A DNA stretch of 64,000 nt from Nocardioides jiangsuensis (GCF_019679455.1 NZ_JAIEZQ010000003.1:372001-436000); one strand, 5' to 3'. Numbered from the stretch's first letter, positions 1-9,537 are shown. The notes: a model not told the origin generated them from the sequence alone. A program made the numbers and translations.

Positions 1-1
1 C

Positions 2-409
2 CTCAGCGTGGCGCTGATGATCGTGGTCTTCGCGCACACCGCCGGGGTCACCGGGGCGGAGGCAGGTATCGCGGGCGGCTCCGCGGTGGTCGGCCAGAAG
101 CTGCTCGAGGCGGTCTTCGGCGACCAGGCGGTACGCCGGCTCGCCGACAACGCGCGGACGTCCCTGCGGACGCGCGTGGAGGAGCTGCTCGACGCCGAGC
201 GCGCCCGCTACCTCGAGGTGCTCGACGACCTCGCGGTCGACCCCGACACCGCGGAGAACCTGCGCGCGGTCTCCCGCCGGATCGACGACCTGCGCTTCGC
301 GTCCCAGCTGGCCCCCACCTCCGCCGAGGAGAGCTCGTTGCAGGAGATCGCCCCCGACGACACCGTGGGCGCGGAACGTCCCGGCGGCACCCCCGGGAGC
401 GGCGCGTGA
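2..409 (+). CDS. C-terminal part of a large protein of unknown family, cut by the window start; possibly a dynamin-like GTPase partner
   Basis: Only the last 136 or so residues are present; the frame is open to the left edge, so the true start lies upstream. The visible part begins with a hydrophobic stretch and a Gly/Ala-rich segment, then a charged helical region rich in Glu, Asp and Arg, and ends in a disordered Gly/Pro-rich tail. Its stop codon overlaps the GTG start of the membrane GTPase at 406 (GTGA), so the two are almost certainly translated together. Actinobacteria often carry such pairs of dynamin-like or P-loop GTPase genes, which is why a GTPase partner is suggested. No nucleotide-binding motif is visible in this fragment, so the assignment rests on context only. 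Confidence 0.6.
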   Translation, partial: LSVALMIVVFAHTAGVTGAEAGIAGGSAVVGQKLLEAVFGDQAVRRLADNARTSLRTRVEELLDAERARYLEVLDDLAVDPDTAENLRAVSRRIDDLRFASQLAPTSAEESSLQEIAPDDTVGAERPGGTPGSGA

Positions 410-2067
410 CCGCCCTCGTCGAAGGCGCCAAGAAGCTCGTCGGGCGCGGCTCCTCGGACGTCGCGGTCCGGGTCGAGGGCCTGGAGCGGGCGGTCACCGC
501 GGGCCGCGGCCGGCTCGACGACGGGCTGGTCGACGACGCGGCCGGGGTCGTGGAGCGGGCCGGCACCCGGCTCAAGCTCTCCGCCGAGCACACCGTCGTC
601 GCACTCGCCGGGGCCACCGGGTCCGGCAAGTCCTCGACCTTCAACGCGCTCACCGGGCTCGACCTGGCCGCGGTCGGCGTGAGGCGGCCCACCACGTCAT
701 GGACGATGGCCTGCACCTGGGGCGCCGAGGGGTCCGGGGAGCTCCTGGACTGGCTGGGCGTGCCCAAGCGGCACCAGGTCTCGCGCAACAGCATGCTCGA
801 CGCGCCGGTCAGCGACGACCGCGACCTGCAGGGCCTGGTCCTGCTCGACCTTCCCGACCACGACTCGACCGAGGTCTCCCACCACGTCGAGGTGGACCGG
901 CTGGTCCGGCTCACCGACATGCTGGTCTGGGTGCTCGACCCGCAGAAGTACGCCGACGCGGCGATCCACGACCGGTATCTCCGGCCGCTCGCGTCGCACA
1001 GCGACGTGATGCTGGTCGTGCTCAACCACATCGACGAGGTCCCCGAGAACCGGCGCGCGTCGATGATCGACGACCTGCAGCGGCTGCTCGACGCGGACGG
1101 CCTCGCCGGCGTCCCCGTGATCGCCACCTCCGCCCGGCACGGCGACGGCATCCCCGAGCTGAAGCAGGCGATCGCCGCCCGGGTCGCGGCGAAGAAGGCC
1201 ACCAAGGCGCGGCTGCTGGCCGACGTCACCGACGCGGCGCGGTCGATGCAGACGGTGAGCGGTACGGCGAAGCCGACCGACGTCGCGCGGGCCCGCAAGA
1301 ACGAGCTCGTCGACGCGTTCGCCGACGCCGCCGGTGTGCCCACCGTGGTCCACGCCGTCGAGCAGGCCACCCGGGTCCGGGCCAACCGCGCCACCGGCTG
1401 GCCGGTCACCGCCTGGCTCGGGAAGCTCCGGCCCGACCCGCTGAAGCGCCTGCACCTCGACCTCGGCCGCGACGGCCGGCTGCTCACCGGCGCGGCCCGG
1501 GCCTCGGTGCCGGAGGCCTCGCAGGTGCAGCGGGCCCGGGTGGACACCGCCGTACGCGCGGTCGCCGACGACGCCGCCGCGGAGCTGACCCGGCCCTGGG
1601 TGGCCGCGGTACGCAACGCGTCCGTCTCCCGGCTGCCCGACCTGAACGACGCGCTGGACAAGGCGGTCTCCACCACCGACCTCGGCGTCTCGCGGACCCC
1701 GGTGTGGTGGCGGCTGGTGCGCGTCCTCCAGTGGGCGCTGATCCTCACCGCGCTCGCCGGCGGGCTGTGGCTCGGCGGGCTCGCGGTGATGGGCTACCTG
1801 CAGCTGCCCGCGCCGGAGACGCCGGACTACCGGGGCTTCCCGGTGCCGACGCTGATGCTGCTCGGGGGAGTGGCCGCCGGGATCGTGCTGGCGCTGCTGT
1901 GCCGGGTGCTGACCGGGCTGAGCGCGCGTGCGAAGGCGCGGTCGGCGGACCGGCGTCTGCGGACGGCGATCGGGGAGGTCACCGAGCGGCTGGTGGTCGA
2001 GCCGATCGAGGAGGAGCTGAACGCCTACCGCTCCGTCCGCGACGGCCTCCACACCGCCCTCCGCTGA
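406..2067 (+). CDS. Membrane-anchored P-loop GTPase (dynamin/Era-like)
   Basis: A 553-residue protein with a GTPase domain at the N-terminal side. The P-loop GATGSGKSS lies at about residues 69-77, a G3-type DLPDHDS near 150, and NHID near 208 takes the place of the usual NKxD guanine-specificity motif. A helical middle follows, then two membrane segments at about 440-465 and 481-502, with a short charged helical tail. The layout resembles actinobacterial GTPases thought to act on the inner face of the membrane. The substrate and partner are unknown. The GTG start overlaps the stop of the preceding gene by four bases, so the two form an operon. The DHDS and NHID variants are visible departures from textbook GTPases, but the Walker A motif is intact. 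Confident as a GTPase; the cellular role is not known. Confidence 0.85.
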   Translation: MTALVEGAKKLVGRGSSDVAVRVEGLERAVTAGRGRLDDGLVDDAAGVVERAGTRLKLSAEHTVVALAGATGSGKSSTFNALTGLDLAAVGVRRPTTSWTMACTWGAEGSGELLDWLGVPKRHQVSRNSMLDAPVSDDRDLQGLVLLDLPDHDSTEVSHHVEVDRLVRLTDMLVWVLDPQKYADAAIHDRYLRPLASHSDVMLVVLNHIDEVPENRRASMIDDLQRLLDADGLAGVPVIATSARHGDGIPELKQAIAARVAAKKATKARLLADVTDAARSMQTVSGTAKPTDVARARKNELVDAFADAAGVPTVVHAVEQATRVRANRATGWPVTAWLGKLRPDPLKRLHLDLGRDGRLLTGAARASVPEASQVQRARVDTAVRAVADDAAAELTRPWVAAVRNASVSRLPDLNDALDKAVSTTDLGVSRTPVWWRLVRVLQWALILTALAGGLWLGGLAVMGYLQLPAPETPDYRGFPVPTLMLLGGVAAGIVLALLCRVLTGLSARAKARSADRRLRTAIGEVTERLVVEPIEEELNAYRSVRDGLHTALR

Positions 2068-2083
2068 CCCGTCCCCCTCGTTT

Positions 2084-2171
2084 CGTTGAGGCGTCACTCG
2101 TTCGGCGTTGAGGCGTCAGTCGTGCGGTGTTGAGACGTCAGTCGGTCGGCGTCGAGACGTCAGTCGTGCAG
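2084..2171 (+). repeat. Four tandem copies of a 22-bp repeat, array 1
   Basis: Units lie at 2084-2105, 2106-2127, 2128-2149 and 2150-2171. They share the core GAGACGTCAGTCGTTCGG with a few substitutions per copy (GAGGCGTC in the first two). The array starts 17 bases after the stop of the GTPase gene. The same unit occurs in four copies at 6117-6204 on the opposite strand. The unit is not a multiple of three and no spacers separate the copies. Confidence 0.9.
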
Positions 2172-2307
2172 CCGAGCGGGCCAGAAGCCGTCCCCAGGTA
2201 CGGCGGCCGAAGGAACGGTCCCCAGCCGGGACCGGTCCGGTTCCCGTCGTACCCGGCCCGCGGGCAGCCTTGCGTCGTACAGCAACCCGACGCAGAGGAG
2301 ATGCGAC

Positions 2308-2790
2308 ATGAGCGACACCTACGTGACCTTCCACGGCTGGGTGGGCAACGAGGTCACCCACCGGGACCCCAACGGCGTCAGCGTGGTCAACTTCCGGGTG
2401 GCCTCCACCCCGCGGATCAAGCGCAAGGGGGAGTGGATGGACGGTGACACCACCTGGTACTCCGTGAGCGCCTGGCGTGGCCTCGCCGACAACATCCGCG
2501 AGTCGGTCAAGAAGGGCGACGCGGTCATCGTGCACGGCCGGCTGCGCAGCGAGGCGTGGACCCGCGAGGACGGCCAGACCTCGACCACCCTGATCGTGGA
2601 GGCCAGCTTCGTGGGCCACGACCTCAACCGGGGCACGAGCAGCTTCCTGCGCTCGTCGCGACCGGAGCGCAACGAGGTCGACGTGCACGAGGAGATCGCC
2701 GACATGGTGCACCGCGGAGCCGACGACCTCACCCCGATGGACAGCTGGGGCAACCCGCGCGGCACGGAGAGCGACCAGCCGGCCGCCTGA
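2308..2790 (+). CDS. ssb: Single-stranded DNA-binding protein, SsbB-like short-tail paralogue
   Basis: A 160-residue protein with one OB-fold domain over about residues 1-110, including the family signatures VTFHGWVGNEV near the start, WYSVSAWRGLADN at about 49-61 and a GDAVIVHGRL strand. It binds single-stranded DNA in replication, repair or transformation. The C-terminus ends in ESDQPAA and lacks the acidic DDDIPF-type tip that recruits partner proteins in the main replicative SSB. It therefore looks like the second actinobacterial SSB (SsbB in Streptomyces, which also lacks the tip). A good ribosome-binding site, AGAGGAG at 2294-2300, fixes the ATG at 2308. It stands alone between the repeat array and ettA, away from rpsF/rplI, which also fits a paralogue. 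Confidence 0.9.
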   Translation: MSDTYVTFHGWVGNEVTHRDPNGVSVVNFRVASTPRIKRKGEWMDGDTTWYSVSAWRGLADNIRESVKKGDAVIVHGRLRSEAWTREDGQTSTTLIVEASFVGHDLNRGTSSFLRSSRPERNEVDVHEEIADMVHRGADDLTPMDSWGNPRGTESDQPAA

Positions 2791-2814
2791 GTGCGGCCTC
2801 CCGCTCCGGGGCGA

Positions 2815-2845
2815 TTGGAGCGGGTGGGGTCCCCGGCCGTAGGCT
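2815..2845 (+). promoter_or_regulatory. Predicted promoter of ettA, leaderless type
   Basis: A -10 hexamer TAGGCT at 2840-2845 ends 8 bases before the ATG at 2854. A weak -35 TTGGAG lies at 2815-2820, 19 bases upstream. Transcription would start at or next to the start codon; no ribosome-binding site is visible. Confidence 0.55.
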
Positions 2846-2853
2846 CTCTGACT

Positions 2854-4536
<1,683 letters not shown>

Positions 4537-4547
4537 CGGTAGACAGC

Positions 4548-4580
4548 ACGAGGCCCCGGCGATCACCGCCGGGGCCTCGT
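4548..4580. terminator. Bidirectional hairpin terminator after ettA and the 46-residue gene
   Basis: A perfect 14-bp stem, ACGAGGCCCCGGCG at 4548-4561 paired with 4567-4580, around a 5-base loop. It lies between two convergent genes, so it can serve both. The poly-U tail is weak (GTTGCG), as is usual in actinobacteria. Confidence 0.85.
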
Positions 4581-4598
4581 TGCGTGTTCAGGGCGTGA

Positions 4599-4739
4599 CT
4601 ACTGCTTCCGGGCCCGCTTGGCCTGGAAGGAGGCGTAGGCCTCCTTGGCGCGGCGCTGGTTCTCCGGCTTGCGCGCCTCGTCGTACACCTTCTTGGCGAT
4701 ACCGAGCTTGACTATCTTGCTGACGAGTCCCATGCCCAT
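4599..4739 (-). CDS. Small conserved basic protein, unknown function
   Basis: About 46 residues starting MGMGLVSKIVKLGIAKKVYD, then a Lys/Arg-rich amphipathic helix ending FQAKRARKQ. The composition suggests a short helical, possibly membrane-surface or nucleic-acid-binding peptide; no enzyme motif is present. The frame is open upstream to 4811, but the Met codons at 4739 and 4733 begin the sensible protein, and a GGAGG lies 13 bases before the first. It sits 136 bases downstream of the MarR gene on the same strand and ends next to the hairpin at 4548-4580, so it may be the last gene of a marR transcript. Similar short KIVKLGIAKKVYDEARKP-type proteins are found in actinobacteria, as far as I recall. 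No function is assigned. Confidence 0.65.
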   Translation of the reverse strand: MGMGLVSKIVKLGIAKKVYDEARKPENQRRAKEAYASFQAKRARKQ

Positions 4740-4875
4740 GACGGTAACGGATCCTCCCCAACCCGCCGTCATCGTGTCCGGACAGCGGCGGGAGGGCGCC
4801 TGCCGACCCACCGCTGTCCGGCGGGGCGGAGGCGCGAACCGGGGGGCGGGAGGCGGAGGCGAGCCCCGGAGGCGG

Positions 4876-5367
4876 TCAGCGGATGTCGGCGGCGGGGTTG
4901 GTGTCGATCAGCTTGTCGGTCACCGCGTTGAACACCCGGCCGACCGCGGCGAAGTCCTCGTCCCCGGCGAGGTCGACCAGGAACTGCCGGACGCCGGCGA
5001 CATGGGTCGGCGCCGCGGACTCCAGGGCGGCCATGCCCTTGTCGGTGATCGATGCCTCCACGCCCCGCCCGTCGGACTCGCAGGCGGCGCGGCGTACCAG
5101 GCCCGCCTTCTCCAGCCGGGCGACGGTGTGGGTGACCCGGCTGCGCGAGTGGCTGACCGAGTCGGCGAGCAGCGCCATCCGCATCCGGCGGTCGGGTGCC
5201 TCCGAGAGCCGGACGAGGATCTCGTACTCGGGCATCGCGAGGTTGTGCTGCTCCCGGAGCTCGCGGTCGAGCCGGTCCATCAGCAAGGTGGTGCCCACCA
5301 GGTAAGCGCGCCAGGAGCGCTGCTGGTTCTGGTCGAGCCAGTCGGTGTCGGTCGTCTCCCCGTTCAT
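4876..5367 (-). CDS. MarR-family transcriptional regulator
   Basis: A 163-residue winged-helix protein. The MarR fold is recognisable from LREQHNLAMPEYEILVRLSE, the recognition helix SHSRSRVTHTVARLEKAGLV and the wing RRAACESDGRGVEASITDKG. Members are dimeric repressors that bind palindromes and release DNA on binding a phenolic ligand or on thiol oxidation. The only Cys is in the wing (ACESD), so the two-Cys OhrR type is unlikely. ATG 5367 is chosen over upstream in-frame starts because a -10 TAGAAT ends 7 bases before it. The gene is divergent from yceI, and both promoters share the palindrome TTGAACATTCAA, so autoregulation and control of yceI are the likely roles (inference). Confidence 0.9.
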   Translation of the reverse strand: MNGETTDTDWLDQNQQRSWRAYLVGTTLLMDRLDRELREQHNLAMPEYEILVRLSEAPDRRMRMALLADSVSHSRSRVTHTVARLEKAGLVRRAACESDGRGVEASITDKGMAALESAAPTHVAGVRQFLVDLAGDEDFAAVGRVFNAVTDKLIDTNPAADIR

Positions 5368-5374
5368 GGGAATG

Positions 5375-5422
5375 ATTCTACAAACCGCATGGTTGAACAT
5401 TCAATGAAGGGCCTGCTAGGGT
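5375..5422. promoter_or_regulatory. Divergent marR / yceI promoters sharing a palindromic operator
   Basis: On the plus strand, TTGAAC at 5393-5398, an 18-base spacer and TAGGGT at 5417-5422 form the yceI promoter. On the minus strand, TTGAAT (complement of 5399-5404), an 18-base spacer and TAGAAT (complement of 5375-5380) form the marR promoter. The two -35 hexamers abut and together make the perfect 5-2-5 palindrome TTGAACATTCAA at 5393-5404, a natural MarR dimer site that would block both promoters. Confidence 0.75.
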
Positions 5423-5470
5423 CTGGAGCAAGAAGTTGAAAACGCAATCACTTACCTCTCTGGAGCAGTC

Positions 5471-6016
5471 ATGAGCATCGACGTAGCAGCGTTCCCCGGT
5501 CTCGTCGCCGGCACCTGGACCATCGACCCGAGCCACTCCGAGGTCGGTTTCACGGTCCGCCACCTGATGACCAAGGTCCGCGGTCAGTTCGAGAAGTTCG
5601 AGGGCGAGATCGTCACCACCGAGAACCCGGCCGACTTCAAGGCCACCGCCACCATCGACCTGAACTCGGTCAACACCCGGGACGAGCAGCGGGACGGCCA
5701 CCTGCGGTCGCAGGACTTCTTCGACGTCGAGAACCACGGCCCGATGACGTTCCGCACCACCTCCTTCGACGGCGCCGTGGCGCACGGCGTCCTGACCGTC
5801 AAGGGCGTCACCAAGCCGGTCGAGCTCGAGGTCGAGTACCTCGGCGTGGACACCGACGCCTGGGGCAACACCCGGATCGGCTTCGAGGCCACCACCGAGA
5901 TCTCCCGCAAGGAGTTCGGCGTGGACTTCCAGATCCCGCTCGACGGCGGCAAGTTCCTCGTCGGCGACAAGGTCTCGGTCCAGCTCTCCGTGCAGGGCAT
6001 CCTGCAGACCGCCTGA
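5471..6016 (+). CDS. YceI family protein (lipocalin-like, polyisoprenoid-binding fold)
   Basis: A 181-residue protein with the full YceI beta-barrel: GTWTIDPSHSEVGFTVRHLM near residues 15-34, FEGEIVTTENPADF, the NTRDEQRDGHLRSQDFFDVENHG segment and a C-terminal SVQLSVQG strand. The family binds long amphipathic isoprenoid chains; roles in quinone handling and stress responses have been proposed elsewhere. There is no signal peptide, so this member is cytoplasmic, as is usual in actinobacteria. GGAG at 5461-5464 supports the ATG at 5471, and the transcript would carry a leader of about 40 bases. The gene is divergent from a MarR regulator and ends at the hairpin 6081-6110. Function beyond ligand binding is not known. 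Confidence 0.9.
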   Translation: MSIDVAAFPGLVAGTWTIDPSHSEVGFTVRHLMTKVRGQFEKFEGEIVTTENPADFKATATIDLNSVNTRDEQRDGHLRSQDFFDVENHGPMTFRTTSFDGAVAHGVLTVKGVTKPVELEVEYLGVDTDAWGNTRIGFEATTEISRKEFGVDFQIPLDGGKFLVGDKVSVQLSVQGILQTA

Positions 6017-6080
6017 GGCCACCAGCCGGTCCGTCGTACGACGCCTCTCCGGTACGGCGCCGTACGGCTCGGCCGCGCGA

Positions 6081-6110
6081 AAAGGCCCCCTGGGACTCCA
6101 GGGGGCCTTT
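6081..6110. terminator. Bidirectional terminator between yceI and the thiolase gene
   Basis: The 13-bp stem AAAGGCCCCCTGG (6081-6093) pairs with CCAGGGGGCCTTT (6098-6110) around a 4-base loop, with A-rich and T-rich flanks on either side as expected for termination in both directions. Confidence 0.88.
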
Positions 6111-6116
6111 CGCATG

Positions 6117-6204
6117 CCGAACGACTGACCTCTCAACGCCGAACGACTGACGCTTCAACGCCGAACGAGTGACGTCTCAACGCCGAACGACTGACGTCTC
6201 AACG
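6117..6204 (-). repeat. Four tandem copies of the 22-bp repeat, array 2, opposite strand to array 1
   Basis: Units lie at 6117-6138, 6139-6160, 6161-6182 and 6183-6204. Each reads CCGAACGACTGACGTCTCAA or a near variant on the plus strand, the complement of the units at 2084-2171. On the minus strand the array begins 2 bases after the thiolase stop codon, so relative to its upstream gene it has the same orientation as array 1. It lies between that stop and the terminator hairpin. Confidence 0.92.
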
Positions 6205-6206
6205 AG

Positions 6207-7424
6207 TCAGCTGAGGCGCTCCAGGATCAGGGCCATGCCCTGGCCGCCGCCGACGCACATCGTGATCAGGCCGGTCTGCTTGTCGTGCCACTGCAGCGAG
6301 TTGATCATCGTGTTCTGCAGCCGCGCGCCGGTCATCCCGAACGGGTGGCCGACCGCGATCGCGCCGCCGTTCACGTTGAGCCGGTCCAGGTCGATGCCGA
6401 GGTCCTGGTACGACGGGACCACCTGCGCCGCGAACGCCTCGTTGATCTCGACCAGGTCGATGTCGTCGATGGTCATGTTCGCGCGGGCCAGCGCCTGCCG
6501 CGTCGCCTCGACCGGGCCGAGGCCCATGATCTCGGGGGAGAGGCCGGTGACGCCGGTGGACACGATCCGGGCGAGCGGGGTCAGCCCGAGCTGCTCGGCC
6601 TTGGTGTCGGACATGACCACCACGGCCGCGGCGCCGTCGTTGAGCGCGCAGCAGTTGCCGGCCGTGACCACGCCGTCGGGGCGGAAGACCGGGTCCAGGC
6701 CGGACACCGCCTCCAGGGTGACCCCGGCGCGCGGGCCGTCGTCGGCGGAGACGACCGTGCCGTCCGGGGTGGTCACCGGGGTGATCTCGCGGGCCCAGAA
6801 GCCGTCCTTGATCGCCTTCTCGGCCAGGTTCTGGCTGCGCACGCCGAACTCGTCGAGCTCGCGGCGGTCCAGCCCGCGGAGCCGGGCGACGTTCTCGGCG
6901 GTCTGTCCCATCGCGATGTAGGCGTCGGGGAAGTCGCCGCTCTCGCGCGGGTCCGTCCAGTCCTGACCGCCCTTGGCGAGCTCGGTGGTGCGGTCCTGCG
7001 CGTCGGCGAACAGCGGGTTCTCGGTGTCGGGGATGTGGTCCGAGGTGCCCTTGCGGAACCGCGACACCGTCTCCACGCCCGCGGAGACGAACACGTCGCC
7101 CTCGCCGGCCTTGATCGCGTGGAAGGCCATCCGGGTGGTCTGCACGCTCGAGGAGCAGTAGCGGGTGACGGTGGCGCCGGGCAGGTGGTCGTAGCCGAGC
7201 AGCACGGACACGACCCGGCCCATGTTGAAGCCGGACTCGCCGCCGGGCAGTCCGCAGCCGAGGTACAGGTCGTCGATGTCCTTCGGGTCGAGACCGGGCA
7301 CCTTGTCGAGCGCCGCGCGCACGATCGCCGCGGTGAGGTCGTCGGGGCGCACGTCCTTCAGCGAGCCCTTGTTGGCCCGGCCGATGGGGGACCGGGCTGC
7401 GGAAACGATCACTGCCTCGGGCAT
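6207..7424 (-). CDS. Acetyl-CoA C-acyltransferase (thiolase)
   Basis: A 405-residue type II thiolase. The acyl-accepting Cys90 lies in YCSSSVQTT. His360 lies in NGGAIAVGHPFGMTG and the second catalytic Cys390 in CVGGGQGMA, all at the usual positions. The enzyme either splits 3-ketoacyl-CoA with CoA in fatty-acid or sterol side-chain degradation, or condenses two acetyl-CoA; sequence alone does not decide. A GGAG ribosome-binding site precedes ATG 7424. It is divergent from the hotdog thioesterase pair, which may act on the same acyl-CoA pools. A 22-bp repeat array follows its stop codon at once. Confidence 0.93.
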   Translation of the reverse strand: MPEAVIVSAARSPIGRANKGSLKDVRPDDLTAAIVRAALDKVPGLDPKDIDDLYLGCGLPGGESGFNMGRVVSVLLGYDHLPGATVTRYCSSSVQTTRMAFHAIKAGEGDVFVSAGVETVSRFRKGTSDHIPDTENPLFADAQDRTTELAKGGQDWTDPRESGDFPDAYIAMGQTAENVARLRGLDRRELDEFGVRSQNLAEKAIKDGFWAREITPVTTPDGTVVSADDGPRAGVTLEAVSGLDPVFRPDGVVTAGNCCALNDGAAAVVVMSDTKAEQLGLTPLARIVSTGVTGLSPEIMGLGPVEATRQALARANMTIDDIDLVEINEAFAAQVVPSYQDLGIDLDRLNVNGGAIAVGHPFGMTGARLQNTMINSLQWHDKQTGLITMCVGGGQGMALILERLS

Positions 7425-7559
7425 GGAGGGACTCCGATCTGTCGGTGACGTGGGCGGCCGCCGGCGCCGTACGTCGACGACCCGTTCGACAGCCTAGAAC
7501 GGATTCCAGCGACGCAGGGCGTGGGCAAGGCCACACCGGACGTCTGGCAGGATCGTCCC

Positions 7560-8003
7560 GTGCGCCACGTCTACTACTGTCCGCTCCGCTGGGCCGACAT
7601 GGACTCGCTCGGCCACGTCAACAACGTGACGTACGTCGACTACCTCCAGGAGGCCCGCGTCGACATGCTCTCGGTGCACGCACCGGCGAGCGGCGGCGAG
7701 GAGCTCGCGGAGGGGGTCGTCGTCGTCCGGCACGAGGTGGAGTTCCGGGCCCCACTGCTGTTCCGCCCCGAGCCGGTCCGCATCGAGTCCTGGGTCACCG
7801 ACATCCGGGCCGCCTCGTTCACGATGGCCTATGAGATCGTCGACGAGCAGCCCGACGGCGGCCGCCGGGTCTACACCCGCGCCCGCACCGTGCTCACCCC
7901 GTTCGTGTTCGCCCAGGAGCGGCCGCGGCGGATCCGGCCGGAGGAGAAGGAGGTGCTCGAGCGGTTCCTCGAGCCCTGGGACGAGTCGGAGGGCGCGCGA
8001 TGA
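7560..8003 (+). CDS. Acyl-CoA thioesterase, hotdog fold (4HBT / YbgC type), first of a tandem pair
   Basis: A 147-residue single hotdog domain. The signature LRWADMDSLGHVNNVTYVDYLQEAR at about 9-33 contains the catalytic Asp (DMDSLGHVNN) that marks YbgC/FcbC-like thioesterases. They hydrolyse the thioester of acyl-CoA to free acid. The frame is open 39 bases further up, but GTG 7560 gives the normal family N-terminus and has a CAGGAT -10-like hexamer ending 6 bases before it. The stop overlaps the ATG of the second copy (ATGA). The two proteins align over their whole length, so they arose by tandem duplication. The substrate is not deducible. Confidence 0.87.
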   Translation: MRHVYYCPLRWADMDSLGHVNNVTYVDYLQEARVDMLSVHAPASGGEELAEGVVVVRHEVEFRAPLLFRPEPVRIESWVTDIRAASFTMAYEIVDEQPDGGRRVYTRARTVLTPFVFAQERPRRIRPEEKEVLERFLEPWDESEGAR

Positions 8004-8401
8004 CCCGGCACACCTACGACTGCCGCGTCCGGTTCTCCGACGTCGACGTCTACGGCCACGTGAACAACGTGAAGTACTTCGAGTACTACCAGGAGGCCCG
8101 CCTCGCCTACATGACCTCGCTCGGCCGCGAGGAGAACGGCGGCAGCTTCCGGGTCGTGGTGGCCCGGGTCGACGTGGACTACAAGCGGCCGATCCTGTTC
8201 CGCACCGAGCCGTACGCCGTGGAGACCTGGGTGACCCGGGTCGGCTCCTCCTCGTTCGCGCTCACCGCGGAGATCAAGGACGGCGACACGGTGCTGTCGC
8301 GCGCGGAGACCGTGCTGGTCGGCTTCGACCTGGACACCCAGCGGTCCCGGCGGCTCTCCGACGAGGAGCGGGAGCGCCTGCTCGCGGCCCTCGAGGCCTA
8401 G
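8000..8401 (+). CDS. Acyl-CoA thioesterase, hotdog fold, second of a tandem pair
   Basis: A 133-residue hotdog-fold protein with the signature VRFSDVDVYGHVNNVKYFEYYQEAR at about 9-33. The catalytic Asp is conserved in DVDVYGHVNN. It is translationally coupled to the first copy through a 4-base overlap. Compared with its neighbour it lacks about 10 residues at the C-terminus and differs through the substrate-lining segment (GREENGGSF against APASGGEEL), which suggests different chain preferences or a heteromeric enzyme (inference). The class V PLP enzyme begins 5 bases after its stop, so the three genes form one operon. Confidence 0.88.
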   Translation: MTRHTYDCRVRFSDVDVYGHVNNVKYFEYYQEARLAYMTSLGREENGGSFRVVVARVDVDYKRPILFRTEPYAVETWVTRVGSSSFALTAEIKDGDTVLSRAETVLVGFDLDTQRSRRLSDEERERLLAALEA

Positions 8402-8406
8402 CCCGG

Positions 8407-9537
8407 ATGACGTTCGACCTCGACCCGGACCGGGTGCACCTGAACCACGGCGCCTTCGGTGCGTTCCCGCGTGAGATCGCCGAGGAGCAGGCGCGCTGGC
8501 GTACGGCGGCCGGGCGCAACCCGCACGGCTTCCACCGGGTCGTCGCGGCCGGGGCGGTCGAGGACGCGCGGGCCGCCGCGGCGACGTTCCTGCATCTCGG
8601 CGCGGACGACGTCGCGCTGGTCCGCAACGTCTCCGAGGGCGTCGCCACCGTGCTCGCGGGCGTCGGCCTGCGTCCCGGGGACGAGGTGGTGGTCGGCGAC
8701 CACGCCCACGGCGGGGTGCGGCTCGCGGTCGACGCCGCCTGCCGGCGTACCGGTGCCCGCGCGGTGGAGGTGGGGCTCCCGCTCGACGCGACCGACGAGG
8801 AGGTGGTCGCCGCTTTCGCCGGGGCGCTCACCGACCGCACCCGGCTGGTGCTGGTGGACCAGGTGACCTCGCTGTCCGCGACGGTGCACCCGGTGGCCGC
8901 GGTGGTCCGGGCGGTGAGGCGGACCGCTCCCGGTGCGCGGGTGCTCGTCGACGCCGCGCACGTCCCCGGCCAGGTCGACGTCGACCCCTCGGCGCTCGGT
9001 GTGGACTTCTGGACCGGCAACCTCTACAAGTGGGCGTTCACCCCGCGCGGGACCGGGGTGCTGTGGGTGGCCCCCGAGCACCGCGCCGGGCTGCAGCCGC
9101 TGGTGCCGTCCTGGGGCGCCGACGAGCCGTTCCCGAAGCCCTGGGACCACCCGGGCAACCAGGACTGGTCCGCGTGGCTGGCGATCCCGGCGGCACTGAG
9201 GTTCTTCGCCGACACCGGCGGCTGGGAGCAGGTACGACGCAACGCCGTCCTCGTCGCCGCGGGACAGCGCCATGTCGCGGAACGGCTGGGGACCGACCTG
9301 GCCGGCCTCCCGCACAGCCCGGCGCCGTGCATGCGGCTGGTGCGACTCCCCGACGGCGTGGTCACCGACGCCGCGAGCGCACGCGCCCTGTACGACCGGC
9401 TGAGCACGGAGCACCGGGTCGAGGTCGGGACGGCGTGGTTCCACGGCGCGCCGCTGGTGCGCTTCTCGGGGCAGGTCTACAACACCGAGGACGACTACAC
9501 CCGGCTGGCCGACGCGCTGGTCCGCACCTGCCGCTAG
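8407..9537 (+). CDS. Class V aminotransferase-fold PLP enzyme, isopenicillin-N-epimerase-like; possible hercynylcysteine sulfoxide lyase
   Basis: A 376-residue fold-type I PLP enzyme. It opens with VHLNHGAFGAFP, typical of the isopenicillin-N epimerase / cysteine desulfurase-like branch. The PLP-pocket Asp and His lie in VLVDAAHVPGQ, and the Schiff-base Lys lies in WTGNLYKWAFTPRGTG. It runs towards egtD, whose operon holds egtA-D but no recognised egtE. EgtE is itself a PLP-dependent C-S lyase of this superfamily, so the gene is a candidate for the missing last step of ergothioneine synthesis. Against this, it lies on the other strand, in an operon with thioesterases, and its N-terminus is not mycobacterial-EgtE-like. 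ATG 8407 follows the thioesterase stop by 5 bases. Confidence 0.85.
   Translation: MTFDLDPDRVHLNHGAFGAFPREIAEEQARWRTAAGRNPHGFHRVVAAGAVEDARAAAATFLHLGADDVALVRNVSEGVATVLAGVGLRPGDEVVVGDHAHGGVRLAVDAACRRTGARAVEVGLPLDATDEEVVAAFAGALTDRTRLVLVDQVTSLSATVHPVAAVVRAVRRTAPGARVLVDAAHVPGQVDVDPSALGVDFWTGNLYKWAFTPRGTGVLWVAPEHRAGLQPLVPSWGADEPFPKPWDHPGNQDWSAWLAIPAALRFFADTGGWEQVRRNAVLVAAGQRHVAERLGTDLAGLPHSPAPCMRLVRLPDGVVTDAASARALYDRLSTEHRVEVGTAWFHGAPLVRFSGQVYNTEDDYTRLADALVRTCR

Noticed and set aside
4876-5367. An OhrR assignment for the MarR regulator
   Set aside because: The only Cys lies in the wing, not at the N-terminal sensing position of OhrR, and the neighbour is YceI rather than Ohr/OsmC (osmC is 9 kb away).
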